In this document: positions 26,055 through 34,731 of the stretch, one piece after another
Position numbering within the stretch: position 1 is the stretch's first letter
How the letters are laid out: each line of letters opens with the position of its first letter
NCBI RefSeq assembly: GCF_008923185.1
Contig: NZ_WBMT01000016.1
Location: 62,001 to 126,000, forward strand
Source of the DNA: Actinomadura rudentiformis
Lineage (GTDB): Bacteria; Actinomycetota; Actinomycetes; Streptosporangiales; Streptosporangiaceae
Length of the DNA stretch: 64,000 nt
Direction of reading: 5' to 3'
Notes under the pieces: generated by a model
Database searches by the model: none
Seen by the model: the letters and a program-made list of their open reading frames with translations, nothing else
Told to the model about the DNA's origin: nothing
Position numbers and translations under genes: made by a program

Positions 26055-29000
26055 ATGTCAGTCAGCAAACGCTCGATCTGTGTGCTGGGAGCCACGGCAC
26101 TGCTCGTGGGTCTGGCGGCGCCGCCCCCGGCTGCCGCCGGCACCTCGGCCTTCAGGCAGGCGGGTTACGTCATGCCGGTCCGCCTCGGCGTGGACGGGCG
26201 GTACGACTCGCCCCAAGGTCTCGACAACCGGCGCCCCACGCTGACCTGGCAGATCACCGAGACCAGCCGAGCCAGATCCCATCCCTGTCATCGCCCCGGC
26301 GCCCGTACGCCATGTCCGGGCGACCGGCAGACCGCGTACGAGGTGCAGGCGGCGCAGACACCGGCGAAGCTCAAGGCCGGGCGGCTGATCTGGTCGTCGG
26401 GCCGTGTGCGCAGCGCCCAGCAGGGCGCCGCTTTCGCCGGCGCTCTGAAGTCACGCGACACCGTCGCCTGGCGGGTCCGGGTCTGGGACGCCAACCAGCA
26501 GGCGTCCGGCTGGTCCGCTCCGGCCACCTGGAGCATGGGCCTGCTGGAGCGAAGCGACTGGGGAAACGCCCGGTGGATCGACTACCCCGACCGTGCCGAG
26601 AACCAGCCGCTGCCGATCTTCGCCCGGCAGTTCCGTGTGCCACGCGGGAAGAAGGTCGCGGACGCCCGCCTGTATCTGTCCGGGGTCGGGCTGCACCATG
26701 CCACGGTCAACGGCAAGGAACTGACCGATGAGGTACTGGCGCCCGGCAACTCCAACTACCAGCTGTCGAGCGAGTACCGCACCTACGACCTCAAGCGCAC
26801 CGTCCGGGCCGGTGACAACACGATCGGTGTGGAGCTCGGCCACGGCACCGCGTACGTACGCCGCAGCGTGACCAACCCGGCGGTGGGACGGACCTCGCCG
26901 TACTCCTGGTGGCAGAGCCAGATCAAAGGCGCCGGATCGCTGGCGGCCGACGCCGCCGCCGGAGCGACGACCGTCAAGCTCGACTCGGTGACCGGCTACC
27001 ACGTCGGCGGCACGATCAACGTCGCGACCGGCGGAGGCGGTGACCGGCTCGAGTCGCGCACGATCACCCAGATCGGCACCGCCGGAGCCGACGGCACCGG
27101 CATCTCCTTCACGCCGGCGCTCACCGGCGCGCACCCGGCCGGGACGAAGGTCACCGGCTCCGGCAACAACATCGCCGCCAGCGACCCGTCCGCGGGCGCG
27201 GCCGTGACGCCCCGCTTCATCGGCCGCATGGAGATCCGCTACACCGACGGCAGCGAGGACGCCGTCGTCACCGACCGGTCCTGGCGGACCGCCCTGGGGC
27301 CGCTGGTCACCGACGCCTGGTACTCGGGCTCGGACCATGACGCGCGCCGCGAGCAGCCCGGCTGGAACCACCCCGGCTCCGACCTCACCGCGACCGCCAA
27401 GCGGCGTGACGGATCGGCCGCCGGATGGCTGAACGCGGGGATCGCGCCGCCGCCGAACCTGGCGACCGAGCTGGTGGCCCGGACCGCCGAGCCGATCCGG
27501 GTGCAGGAGCGGCTGCGGCCGGTGTCGGTGACCAACCCGGCGCCCGGCACCTGGGTGTTCGATCTCGGCCAGAACATCACCGGCTGGCCGGAGCTGCGTC
27601 TCGGCAAGGTCCCGGCCGGGACCACGGTCAAGGTGGCGCCGGCCGAGTCGCTGAACCCCGACGGAACGGTGAACCAGGCTTCCCTGATGGGCGGAGGCGG
27701 GTCCCGGGGCGTCGACCTGTTCAACACCTACACCGCCTACGGTGACCGCCGCGGCGAGTCGTGGCACCCGAGCTTCAACTACTTCGGCATGCAGTGGATC
27801 CAGGTCACCGGGCTTCCCGAGGGCTACAAGCCGGCCCGCGACCTCGTCACCGGGGTCCGCCTCCAGGCCGACACACCCGCCGCAGGTGAGTTCGGCAGCT
27901 CGAACGCGCGGATCAACCGGATCCACACGATGGCGCGCTACTCGTTCGCCGGCAACATCATGTCGACGTTCACCGACTGCCCGGGCCGCGAGAAGCTCTC
28001 CTATCCGGCTGACTACACCATGCCGATGGGCGCCATCCATCGCGACTTCGAGCTCGCCGCCTACCTGCGCACCACCATGCGGCACCTGGTCGAAGGCCAG
28101 TCGGTGGCCGACACCCCGATGCGCGGCAACGTGGCGCTCAAGACCCCCGTCTACGACTGGGGCTACAGCGGCCGGTTCGGCGACGAGATCAACTGGGGCA
28201 ACGCCATCGTCCTGGTCCCGGCCATGCTGTACGAGCTGTACGGCGACACCCAGACCATGGCGACGTACTACGACCAGATGGTGAAGTACATCGACTACAT
28301 CCGCCGGGAGAAGGCCGGCACCGGCGAGGACGCGCACATCGTCAACGCCGCCCTGGCCGACTGGGTCGCCGCCGACCAGACCTCGGGCCGCATCACCGGC
28401 ACCTGGGGCTACCACGTCATGATCACCAAGATGGCGCGCATGGCCGAGCTGACCGGCCACACCGCCGACGCCGCGACGTACCGGCAACTGGCCGGCGACA
28501 TCAAGACCGCGTTCAACAACGCCTTCTTCAACGAGTCGCTCGGCCGCTACACCGCCACCGGGAACGCCGGCAGTGACGGCGCCACGCAGACGGCCCAGGC
28601 GCTGGCACTCGACGCGGACCTGGTCCCCGCCGGCAAGCGCCCACAGGTCCTCAACGCCCTGGTGGAACTCGTCCAGAACTTCCACCCGAACGGCGACGGC
28701 CCGCACTTCAGCGGCGGCACCATCGGCCTGGCCCCGACCATCCGGGCGCTGGCCGACGGCGGCCGCGACGACGTCCTGTGGGAGGTCCTTCAGGAGAACG
28801 ACCAGCCCAGCTACGGCTACTTCATGGAATCCACCCCTGCCAACCCCGGCGGCATGACCACCATCGGCGAGCGCTGGACCAGGGGAGACTCCAAGAACCA
28901 CATGATCCTCGCCCAGATCCAGGAGTGGTTCCACTCCGGTATCGCGGGCATCCGCACCGCACCCGGCGCCACCGCCTACAGCAACCTGATCTTCCAGCCC

Positions 29001-29264
29001 AAGCCCGTGGGCGATCTGCGCCACGCCCACGGCAGCTACACCACTCCCTACGGCACCGCACGCAGCGCGTGGACCAGGTCGGCGCAGACCTTCCAACTGA
29101 AGATCACCGTCCCGGCGGGAACCACGGGCGAGGTCCGCGTCCCCACCGGCAGCCGCCCCGGGCCGACACCGCCCCGGGCTCGCTTCCTGCGTGTCGAGAA
29201 CGGCCACGCCGTCTACTCGGTCCCCGCAGGCCAGTTCACCTTCACCGCACCATCGGCCCGATGA
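26055..29264 (+). CDS. Alpha-L-rhamnosidase, GH78, secreted
   Basis: This 1069-residue protein has a Sec signal peptide (VLGATALLVGLAAPPPAAAG, cleavage near residue 30) and a GH78 architecture like SaRha78A of Streptomyces avermitilis. CPGREK holds the general acid E646, and TTIGERW the base E939. Within the beta domains, at about residues 292-375, sits an inserted beta-rich unit (GATTVKLDSVTGYHVGG ... ITQIGTAG). It would cut terminal rhamnose from polysaccharide or glycosides outside the cell. ATG 26055 follows AGAGGAGG. Confidence 0.93.
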   Translation: MSVSKRSICVLGATALLVGLAAPPPAAAGTSAFRQAGYVMPVRLGVDGRYDSPQGLDNRRPTLTWQITETSRARSHPCHRPGARTPCPGDRQTAYEVQAAQTPAKLKAGRLIWSSGRVRSAQQGAAFAGALKSRDTVAWRVRVWDANQQASGWSAPATWSMGLLERSDWGNARWIDYPDRAENQPLPIFARQFRVPRGKKVADARLYLSGVGLHHATVNGKELTDEVLAPGNSNYQLSSEYRTYDLKRTVRAGDNTIGVELGHGTAYVRRSVTNPAVGRTSPYSWWQSQIKGAGSLAADAAAGATTVKLDSVTGYHVGGTINVATGGGGDRLESRTITQIGTAGADGTGISFTPALTGAHPAGTKVTGSGNNIAASDPSAGAAVTPRFIGRMEIRYTDGSEDAVVTDRSWRTALGPLVTDAWYSGSDHDARREQPGWNHPGSDLTATAKRRDGSAAGWLNAGIAPPPNLATELVARTAEPIRVQERLRPVSVTNPAPGTWVFDLGQNITGWPELRLGKVPAGTTVKVAPAESLNPDGTVNQASLMGGGGSRGVDLFNTYTAYGDRRGESWHPSFNYFGMQWIQVTGLPEGYKPARDLVTGVRLQADTPAAGEFGSSNARINRIHTMARYSFAGNIMSTFTDCPGREKLSYPADYTMPMGAIHRDFELAAYLRTTMRHLVEGQSVADTPMRGNVALKTPVYDWGYSGRFGDEINWGNAIVLVPAMLYELYGDTQTMATYYDQMVKYIDYIRREKAGTGEDAHIVNAALADWVAADQTSGRITGTWGYHVMITKMARMAELTGHTADAATYRQLAGDIKTAFNNAFFNESLGRYTATGNAGSDGATQTAQALALDADLVPAGKRPQVLNALVELVQNFHPNGDGPHFSGGTIGLAPTIRALADGGRDDVLWEVLQENDQPSYGYFMESTPANPGGMTTIGERWTRGDSKNHMILAQIQEWFHSGIAGIRTAPGATAYSNLIFQPKPVGDLRHAHGSYTTPYGTARSAWTRSAQTFQLKITVPAGTTGEVRVPTGSRPGPTPPRARFLRVENGHAVYSVPAGQFTFTAPSAR

Positions 29265-29288
29265 CCGTCAGCGCGTGATCACCTCCTG

Positions 29289-29323
29289 CCCGGCATCCGC
29301 AGGCAGCAGGTGCGGGTGCCGGG
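29289..29323. terminator. Bidirectional hairpin terminator
   Basis: A 13-pair stem (CCCGGCA-T-CCGCA against TGCGG-G-TGCCGGG, with the T-G position a wobble pair) encloses a nine-base loop. It lies between the convergent rhamnosidase and thiolase genes, directly next to the thiolase stop codon. There is no strong T-run, as is common in actinomycetes. Confidence 0.75.
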
Positions 29324-30517
29324 TCAGCGGGTGGGCTTGGTGTAGACGGCGACGGCGCATGCGCTGCCGAGGCCGATGTTGTGCTGGAGGGCGACCTTGG
29401 CGCCGGCGACCTGGCGCTTGTCGGCCTTGCCGCGCAGCTGCCAGGTCAGCTCGGCGCACTGCGCGATGCCGGTCGCGCCCAGCGGATGGCCCTTGGAGAT
29501 GAGCCCGCCGGACGGGTTGACGACCCACGTGCCGCCGTAGGTGGTGGCCTGGTCGTCGACCAGCTTGTGGCCCTCGCCGACGGACGCCATGCCCAGCGCC
29601 TCATAGGTGATCAGCTCGTTGGCGCTGAAGCAGTCGTGGAGCTCGATGACGTCGACGTCGTCGATACCGATTCCCGCCTCGTCCATCGCCCTGCTAGCGG
29701 CGCGCTGCGAGCAGCCGAACCCGACCACCTGGATCGAGGAGTGGTCGGCGAAGCTGTCGGCGGTGTCGGAGGCGATGTGGTGCCCGGCGATCTCGACCGC
29801 CTGGTCCCACAGGTCGTTGTCGTCCACGAACCGCTCGCTCACCACGATCGCGGCCGCCGCGCCGTCGGAGGTGGGGGAGCACTGCAGCTTGGTCAGCGGG
29901 TCGAAGATCATCGTCGCGTTCTTGACGTCGTCGAGCGAGTACTCGTCCTGGAACTGGGCGTACGGGTTGTTGACCGAGTGCTTGTGGTTCTTCCAGCCGA
30001 TCCAGGCGAAGTGGTCGGCGGACGAGCCGTACTTCTCCATGTGCTCGCGCCCGGCGTTGCCGAACATCTGCGGCATCGGGGCCTTGTCCATCTCCCATGG
30101 GCGGCCCGCCACCATCGAGTTGAGGTGGTGGTCGATGATGGTCACCTTCGACTTGCCGACGCCCGCGCCGAGCGAGCCCTTCTGCATCTTCTCCATGCCG
30201 AGGGCGAGCACGCAGTCGGCCAGCCCGCCGCGCACCGACTGCCGGGCGAGGAAGAGGGCGCTCGAACCCGTGGCGCACGCGTTGGCGACGGTCATCACCG
30301 GGATGCCGGTCATGCCCGTCTCGTACAGGGCGCGCTGACCCATCGCGCCGTACATCGAACCGGCGTAGGCCTGCTCGATCCGGTCATAGGCGACGCCCGC
30401 GTCCTCCAGGGCCTTGCCGACGGCCTCCTTGGCCATGTCGGGGTACTCCCAGTCGCGGGAGCCCGGCTTCTCGAACTTGGTCATGCCCACGCCGACGACG
30501 AAGGTGCGGTTGGCCAT
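29324..30517 (-). CDS. Lipid-transfer protein (SCP-x-type thiolase)
   Basis: This 397-residue protein is of the thiolase-like SCP-x/lipid-transfer group. It has the nucleophile segment NACATGSSA (C81), the HDCFSANE segment and the closing GGLISKGHPLGATG with the catalytic-type His. In sterol and fatty-acid degradation such proteins act as thiolases or, paired with a DUF35 OB-fold protein, as retro-aldolases. No DUF35 partner is next to it. ATG 30517 lies nine bases after AGGAGG. Confidence 0.9.
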   Translation of the reverse strand: MANRTFVVGVGMTKFEKPGSRDWEYPDMAKEAVGKALEDAGVAYDRIEQAYAGSMYGAMGQRALYETGMTGIPVMTVANACATGSSALFLARQSVRGGLADCVLALGMEKMQKGSLGAGVGKSKVTIIDHHLNSMVAGRPWEMDKAPMPQMFGNAGREHMEKYGSSADHFAWIGWKNHKHSVNNPYAQFQDEYSLDDVKNATMIFDPLTKLQCSPTSDGAAAAIVVSERFVDDNDLWDQAVEIAGHHIASDTADSFADHSSIQVVGFGCSQRAASRAMDEAGIGIDDVDVIELHDCFSANELITYEALGMASVGEGHKLVDDQATTYGGTWVVNPSGGLISKGHPLGATGIAQCAELTWQLRGKADKRQVAGAKVALQHNIGLGSACAVAVYTKPTR

Positions 30518-30606
30518 CAGGCTTGCCTCCTGTAACCGAATCCAGTTCAACATCCACGATAGCCGGGTGACCAAGCAAGTGTTCGGTCAGGGTGCTCGCG
30601 ACCTCC

Positions 30607-31686
30607 TCAGGCGGAGAGCTCTTCGGCGAGGGCGGCCGCGAAGGCCTTGACGTCGCCCTCAGTGGTGTCGAAGGAGCAGACCCAGCGGACCTCGCCCGTT
30701 CGTGCGTCCCAGACGTAGAAGGGGAAACGTTTCCGCAGGCGCTCGGTCGCGTCCTTGGGCAGGATCGCGAACACCGCGTTCGCCTCGGCCGGCCGCACGA
30801 CCCGTACGCCCGGCAGATCGCGGACGGCGGCCTCCAGTGCGCGGGCCATGGCGTTGGCGTGCGCCGCGTTGCGCAGCCACAGATCACCGTCGAGGAGCGC
30901 GACGAGCTGGGCGGACACGAACCGCATCTTGGACGCCAGCTGCATCCCCGCCTTGCGCAGGTAGAGCGTGCCGCGCACGGCCTCGGGGTTCAGGACGACG
31001 ATCGCCTCGCCCAGCATCAGCCCGTTCTTGGTGCCGCCGAACGAGAGCACGTCCACCCCCGCGTCGGTCGTGATGGCCCGCATCGGCACGCCCAGCGCCG
31101 CGGCGGCGTTGGAGATGCGGGCGCCGTCCATGTGCACGAGCAGGCCGCGCTCGTGCGCCGCGGCGGACACGGCGGCGATCTCCTCCGCCGTGTAGACGGT
31201 GCCGAGCTCGGTGCTCTGGGTGATGGACACGACCTTGGGCTGGGCGTGCTGAGGGTCGCCGAAACCCGTCGCGTACCGGTCGACCAGCTCCGGTGTCAGC
31301 TTGCCGCCCGGAGCGGGCACCGGGATCAGCTTCAGCCCCGCCACCTTCTCCGGCGCGCCGCCCTCGTCGGTGTTGATGTGCGCCGAGTCGGCGCAGATCA
31401 CCGCGCTCCAGCGGTCCGACATCGCCTGCAGCCCGACCACGTTGGCGCCCGTGCCGTTGAACACCGGGAACGACTCGGTGCGTTCACCGAAATGCCGCTT
31501 GAACACCTCGCGCAGCCGGGCGGTCACCACGTCGTCGCCGTAAGCGGTCTGGTGGCCCTCATTGGCGGCGGCGATGGCTGCCAGTACCTCGGGGTGGATT
31601 CCCGCGCGGTTGTCACTGGCGAACGTGCGGATGGCCGGTCGAGCGGGTTCAGGAGTGGGAGCGGGTTCAGGAGTGGGAAAGGTCAA
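30607..31686 (-). CDS. Low-specificity L-threonine aldolase
   Basis: This 359-residue fold-type I PLP enzyme (beta-eliminating lyase family) cleaves threonine or allo-threonine to glycine and acetaldehyde. SFGGTKNGLM carries the PLP Lys, and VHMDGARISNA the PLP-pairing Asp. The start is TTG 31686 after GGAAG; no ATG or GTG serves better. It overlaps the SDR gene by 20 bases. Its first residues contain a duplicated unit (PTPEPA twice) coded by an 18-base tandem repeat. Confidence 0.88.
   Translation of the reverse strand: MTFPTPEPAPTPEPARPAIRTFASDNRAGIHPEVLAAIAAANEGHQTAYGDDVVTARLREVFKRHFGERTESFPVFNGTGANVVGLQAMSDRWSAVICADSAHINTDEGGAPEKVAGLKLIPVPAPGGKLTPELVDRYATGFGDPQHAQPKVVSITQSTELGTVYTAEEIAAVSAAAHERGLLVHMDGARISNAAAALGVPMRAITTDAGVDVLSFGGTKNGLMLGEAIVVLNPEAVRGTLYLRKAGMQLASKMRFVSAQLVALLDGDLWLRNAAHANAMARALEAAVRDLPGVRVVRPAEANAVFAILPKDATERLRKRFPFYVWDARTGEVRWVCSFDTTEGDVKAFAAALAEELSA
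31641..31676. repeat. 18-base tandem duplication in the threonine aldolase N-terminus
   Basis: GAGCGGGTTCAGGAGTGG occurs twice without a gap (31641-31658 and 31659-31676). It adds six residues to the disordered N-terminus. A perfect copy implies a recent slippage event. Confidence 0.8.
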
Positions 31687-32380
31687 GGCGTCTTCCGTTC
31701 AGCTGATCGGCGGGCCGGTTCCAGAGGTCCGCGATGGCCTGCGCCAGGTCGTCGACGTGGGTGAACCCGGGGAAGGAGTCGTCCGGATTCGCCTTCAGCA
31801 TCGCATCCGTCAACAAGGCCTTGACCACCAGGATGGTCGCGGCCGCGGTCCCGGTGAACGCGTCGGCCTGCGCCAGGATCCACGCCTCGGCCGCGGCCTT
31901 GGCGGTGGAGTAGGCAGCCATGTCCTGGGCGGGGCGCTGCGCGGCGTGCTGCGACACGATCACGACCCGCCCGCGCGGGCTGCGTGACAGGTGCTCGTGG
32001 AAGGCGAGCGTGGTGTGCTGCAGGGTGCGGACGAGCAGATCGTGGAGGAACGCCCAGTCGGCCAGGTCGGTCTCGGCGAAGGGCGTGCCGCCGCGCCAGC
32101 CGCCCACCAGGTGGACCAGGCCGTCCACCCGGCCGTGCTCGGCGGCGACGGCGTCCGCCCAGGCCCGTGTCGCGCCGGCGTCGAGGAGGTCCACGACGAC
32201 CGGCGAGATCCGTTCGTCGTCCCACTCCTGCGGCACGCGGTCGGCGGCGACGACCCGTGCCCCGCTCGCGGCCAGCGCCCGTACGACGGCATGTCCCGCC
32301 GGCCCGCCCGACCCCGCCACCACGATCACTCGCTCCCCGGACGGGTCACTGAAAGGTTCCGCGCTGGAAGGTGATGTCAT
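31667..32380 (-). CDS. Short-chain dehydrogenase/reductase
   Basis: This 237-residue SDR has a Rossmann fold with an unusual glycine motif (VAGSGGPAGHAV in place of TGxxxGxG) and an active-site YSTAK pair. SQHAAQ stands near the catalytic Ser. It uses NAD(P) on an unknown substrate. ATG 32380 was chosen over an ATG five codons upstream because of the preceding purine-rich site. It is probably cotranscribed with the coiled-coil gene upstream and the threonine aldolase downstream. Confidence 0.85.
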   Translation of the reverse strand: MTSPSSAEPFSDPSGERVIVVAGSGGPAGHAVVRALAASGARVVAADRVPQEWDDERISPVVVDLLDAGATRAWADAVAAEHGRVDGLVHLVGGWRGGTPFAETDLADWAFLHDLLVRTLQHTTLAFHEHLSRSPRGRVVIVSQHAAQRPAQDMAAYSTAKAAAEAWILAQADAFTGTAAATILVVKALLTDAMLKANPDDSFPGFTHVDDLAQAIADLWNRPADQLNGRRLDLSHS

Positions 32381-32404
32381 GCCCCCATCTTCCACCGGGC
32401 GCGG

Positions 32405-32971
32405 TCAGAGGATGCGCTCGCCCATGGAGTCGGCGACCGGCTCGTGACCGGCGGCGGTCATGGGCTCGCTCACACGGCCGCCGATCCGCGTGCGGATGGC
32501 GTCCACGTCGTCGCCCAGCCTGGCCATGTTGCCCTGGAGCTCGCGCCACAGGCCGGAGCGCTGCTCCATCCGCGCCAGCTGGCCGCGCAGGTCGGCGACG
32601 CGCCGCTCGACGTGCTCCAGGCGGGCGCTGTTGCCGGCGGTGTCCTTGCCGGTGCGCACGAGCGTGGTGGCGACCACCGTGAGATCGCGCTCGGTGTCGT
32701 CCATCCGCTCGTCGAGGCGCGGCAGCAGTCGGTCGTTCAGCTGGACCACGAGGGAGTCGAGCTCATTGCGCAGGCCGCGGAGCTCGGCGTCCTGCCCCTT
32801 GACGGTCTCCTCAAGGAGCCGGATGCGTTCACTGTAGGCTTGGAGCCGCCCCAGCTCAGCCGCGCGTTCCCGGGTGTCCTGGCTGATCCTCGCGATGAGG
32901 CTCGCGCCCTCGCGCAGCTGGCGCTCCGCCTCGGCGGCGACGCGGCGGACGAGACCCGAGAACACGGTCAT
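32405..32971 (-). CDS. Coiled-coil protein of unknown function
   Basis: This 188-residue protein is mostly charged helix from residue 10 to 160, with heptad-like Leu spacing, and has no membrane segment. I do not recognise a family. ATG 32971 follows GAGGAG. The 24-base gap to the SDR start suggests one operon. It may form a dimer or scaffold. Confidence 0.75.
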   Translation of the reverse strand: MTVFSGLVRRVAAEAERQLREGASLIARISQDTRERAAELGRLQAYSERIRLLEETVKGQDAELRGLRNELDSLVVQLNDRLLPRLDERMDDTERDLTVVATTLVRTGKDTAGNSARLEHVERRVADLRGQLARMEQRSGLWRELQGNMARLGDDVDAIRTRIGGRVSEPMTAAGHEPVADSMGERIL

Positions 32972-33093
32972 GATGCTCCTCTGCTGTGGGGGGATCTTGA
33001 CGCGGGGGTACGCCTCCTAAACTGTAGGCGAACTAGGCGAAAACAGTGCAGATCATTCACGTGTTCATCGGGTGAACTGCGTCGCTGTGGGTT

Positions 33094-33804
33094 CTAGGAG
33101 TTGCGTGCGTCGATCGTGACGAGATGGTCACAGGCGTTGTACATGTGGCGGCGGAGCCGGCCGCCCTCGTCCCGCCAGCGGGTGATCGAGCAGTTGGCGA
33201 CCGGTTCCTTCTCGATCTCCAGGATCTCCTGCTCGGACAGCCGTTCCACCAGGTAGCGGGTCATGACGACGATGGCGTCGTGCGTCACCACCAGGGGGCG
33301 CCCGCCGGGGTGGTCCTGGCCGAGATCGCGGTAGAAGCCGCGGAGCCGCAGCGCCAGGTCGGCCCATGACTCGCCGCCCGGCGCCCGGTAGTAGAACTTG
33401 CCGAGGCGCCGCATCCGCAGGACCTCCTCGGGGAATCGCAGGCCGATGCCACGCGGGGTCAGCCCTTCCAGGACGCCCTGCTCCCGGTCGCGGAGGCGCT
33501 CGTCGACTTCGCAGGGAATCTCGTACGGGGCCTGCGCGAGCGCGATGCGGGCCGTGTCGAGCGTGCGGAGGTAGGGGGAGACGACGGCCACCGTGGGCCG
33601 TTCGTCCTCGGGGAGGCCGGCCAGCCAGCGGCCCAGGAGGGCCGCCTGCTCTCTCCCGGCGTCCGTCAGGGGGATGTCGGCGTCGCGTTCGCGAAGCCCC
33701 AGCTCTTCCGCGTCGGTGCCCTGCACGGCGCGGTAGGCGAGGTTGCCGGTGCTCTCTCCATGCCTGGTCAAGTTGAGCCACTCGAGCGTGTCCACGGGCT
33801 TCAT
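33094..33804 (-). CDS. Histidine phosphatase (phosphoglycerate-mutase-like)
   Basis: This 236-residue protein has the phosphohistidine motif LTRHGEST (His14) and the second catalytic His in LVVTHDAIV. The family contains phosphatases and mutases; the insert between them favours a small-molecule phosphatase over Gpm. ATG 33804 has a weak GGGA site. It is divergent from the small membrane protein gene at 33878. Confidence 0.87.
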   Translation of the reverse strand: MKPVDTLEWLNLTRHGESTGNLAYRAVQGTDAEELGLRERDADIPLTDAGREQAALLGRWLAGLPEDERPTVAVVSPYLRTLDTARIALAQAPYEIPCEVDERLRDREQGVLEGLTPRGIGLRFPEEVLRMRRLGKFYYRAPGGESWADLALRLRGFYRDLGQDHPGGRPLVVTHDAIVVMTRYLVERLSEQEILEIEKEPVANCSITRWRDEGGRLRRHMYNACDHLVTIDARNS

Positions 33805-33877
33805 GGTCCCACGTCGTGCCCAGTCGGCGCCGGAACTACCGGGCTCTGAGCTCTACAGGGCGTAGTACTCTCTCCCC

Positions 33878-34240
33878 GTGACGAACTGGCTGGCCACCAC
33901 GATCATCGTGGTCTCGTTGCTCGGGGCCGCCTACGGCCTGGTGGCGACCCTGCGCGACCGGGCGATGGACTGGGGCCACCTCATCGCGCTCGGCGTCGTC
34001 GAGGTACTGCTCATCCTCCAGGTCGTGCTGGGCTTCCTGAAGCTCGCCGATGACGAGGGGCCGCGCGACTCGGCCACGTTCATCGGCTACATGCTGGGCA
34101 TCCTGCTGATCCCGGCCGCGGGCGCGGGGTGGGGGGTGCTGGAGCGCTCCCGCTGGGGTCCCGCCGTCATCGTCGTCGCCTGCCTGTCGGTGGCCGCGAT
34201 GATCGCCCGCATGGACCAGATCTGGACCGGCAATGTCTGA
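33878..34240 (+). CDS. Small integral membrane protein
   Basis: This 120-residue protein has four hydrophobic helices. No family recognised beyond conserved actinobacterial membrane proteins. The GTG start at 33878 lacks a strong site. Its last eight bases overlap the start of the next membrane protein gene, so both are coexpressed. Confidence 0.75.
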   Translation: MTNWLATTIIVVSLLGAAYGLVATLRDRAMDWGHLIALGVVEVLLILQVVLGFLKLADDEGPRDSATFIGYMLGILLIPAAGAGWGVLERSRWGPAVIVVACLSVAAMIARMDQIWTGNV

Positions 34241-34697
34241 GCAGAACCCAGCGTCTGAGCAGAACCCAGCCGTGGACGGGGCCGCCACGCGGAGCGGGCC
34301 CGGGCGGCTGCTGGTCGCCGTCTACGCGATCTTCGCGCTGGCGGCGGGGGCGCGGGCGGGGGTGCAGATCGCGACCAGGTTCTCCGAGGCGCCGCTGGCC
34401 TACACGCTGTCGGCCGTTGCCGCGCTCATCTACATCCTGGCGACCGTCGCGCTCGCCCTCGGCGGCCGTACGTCCCGGCGCGTGGCGTTCGCCGCGCTGT
34501 CGGTCGAGCTGGCCGGCGTGCTGATCGTCGGCACGTTGAGCCTGGCCGACGCCGACGCCTTTCCCGACGCCACGGTCTGGTCCGGCTTCGGCCGCGGCTA
34601 TGCCTTCATCCCGCTGGTCCTGCCGGTCATCGGCCTCTACTGGCTGCGCCGGACCCGTCCGGCGGGCGCCGGCTCCGCGCCCGCCGGAACGAGCTGA
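34233..34697 (+). CDS. Four-helix membrane protein
   Basis: This 154-residue protein has a polar N-terminal tail with a perfect six-residue duplication (SEQNPA twice), then four transmembrane helices and a short Pro-rich end. Function unknown. It overlaps the preceding gene and ends one base before a strong hairpin terminator. Confidence 0.78.
   Translation: MSEQNPASEQNPAVDGAATRSGPGRLLVAVYAIFALAAGARAGVQIATRFSEAPLAYTLSAVAALIYILATVALALGGRTSRRVAFAALSVELAGVLIVGTLSLADADAFPDATVWSGFGRGYAFIPLVLPVIGLYWLRRTRPAGAGSAPAGTS
34236..34271. repeat. 18-base tandem duplication in a membrane-protein N-terminus
   Basis: TCTGAGCAGAACCCAGCG (34236-34253) is repeated at 34254-34271 with one final-base change. It encodes SEQNPA twice. 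The first copy overlaps the stop of the upstream gene, so the duplication arose right at the coupled stop/start. Confidence 0.8.
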
Positions 34698-34730
34698 CCG
34701 GGGAACGGCCCGCGCCGGCCCGTTCCCCGG
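34698..34730. terminator. Bidirectional hairpin terminator
   Basis: CCGGGGAACGG and CCGTTCCCCGG form a perfect 11-pair stem with an 11-base loop. It lies exactly between the convergent membrane-protein and NERD genes. Confidence 0.75.
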
Positions 34731-34731
34731 A

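Noticed and set aside
26451..29207. Open minus-strand frame of 918 codons opposite the secreted rhamnosidase
   Set aside because: The + strand frame is a clear GH78 enzyme; the antisense frame has low-complexity composition.
30540..30606. Possible fatty-acid regulator site AAGCAAGTGTTCGGT upstream of the thiolase gene
   Set aside because: Only weak symmetry and no exact match to a consensus I can name.
29324..34697. Sterol side-chain degradation cluster around the lipid-transfer thiolase
   Set aside because: No DUF35 partner, acyl-CoA ligase or dehydrogenase nearby; neighbours are unrelated.
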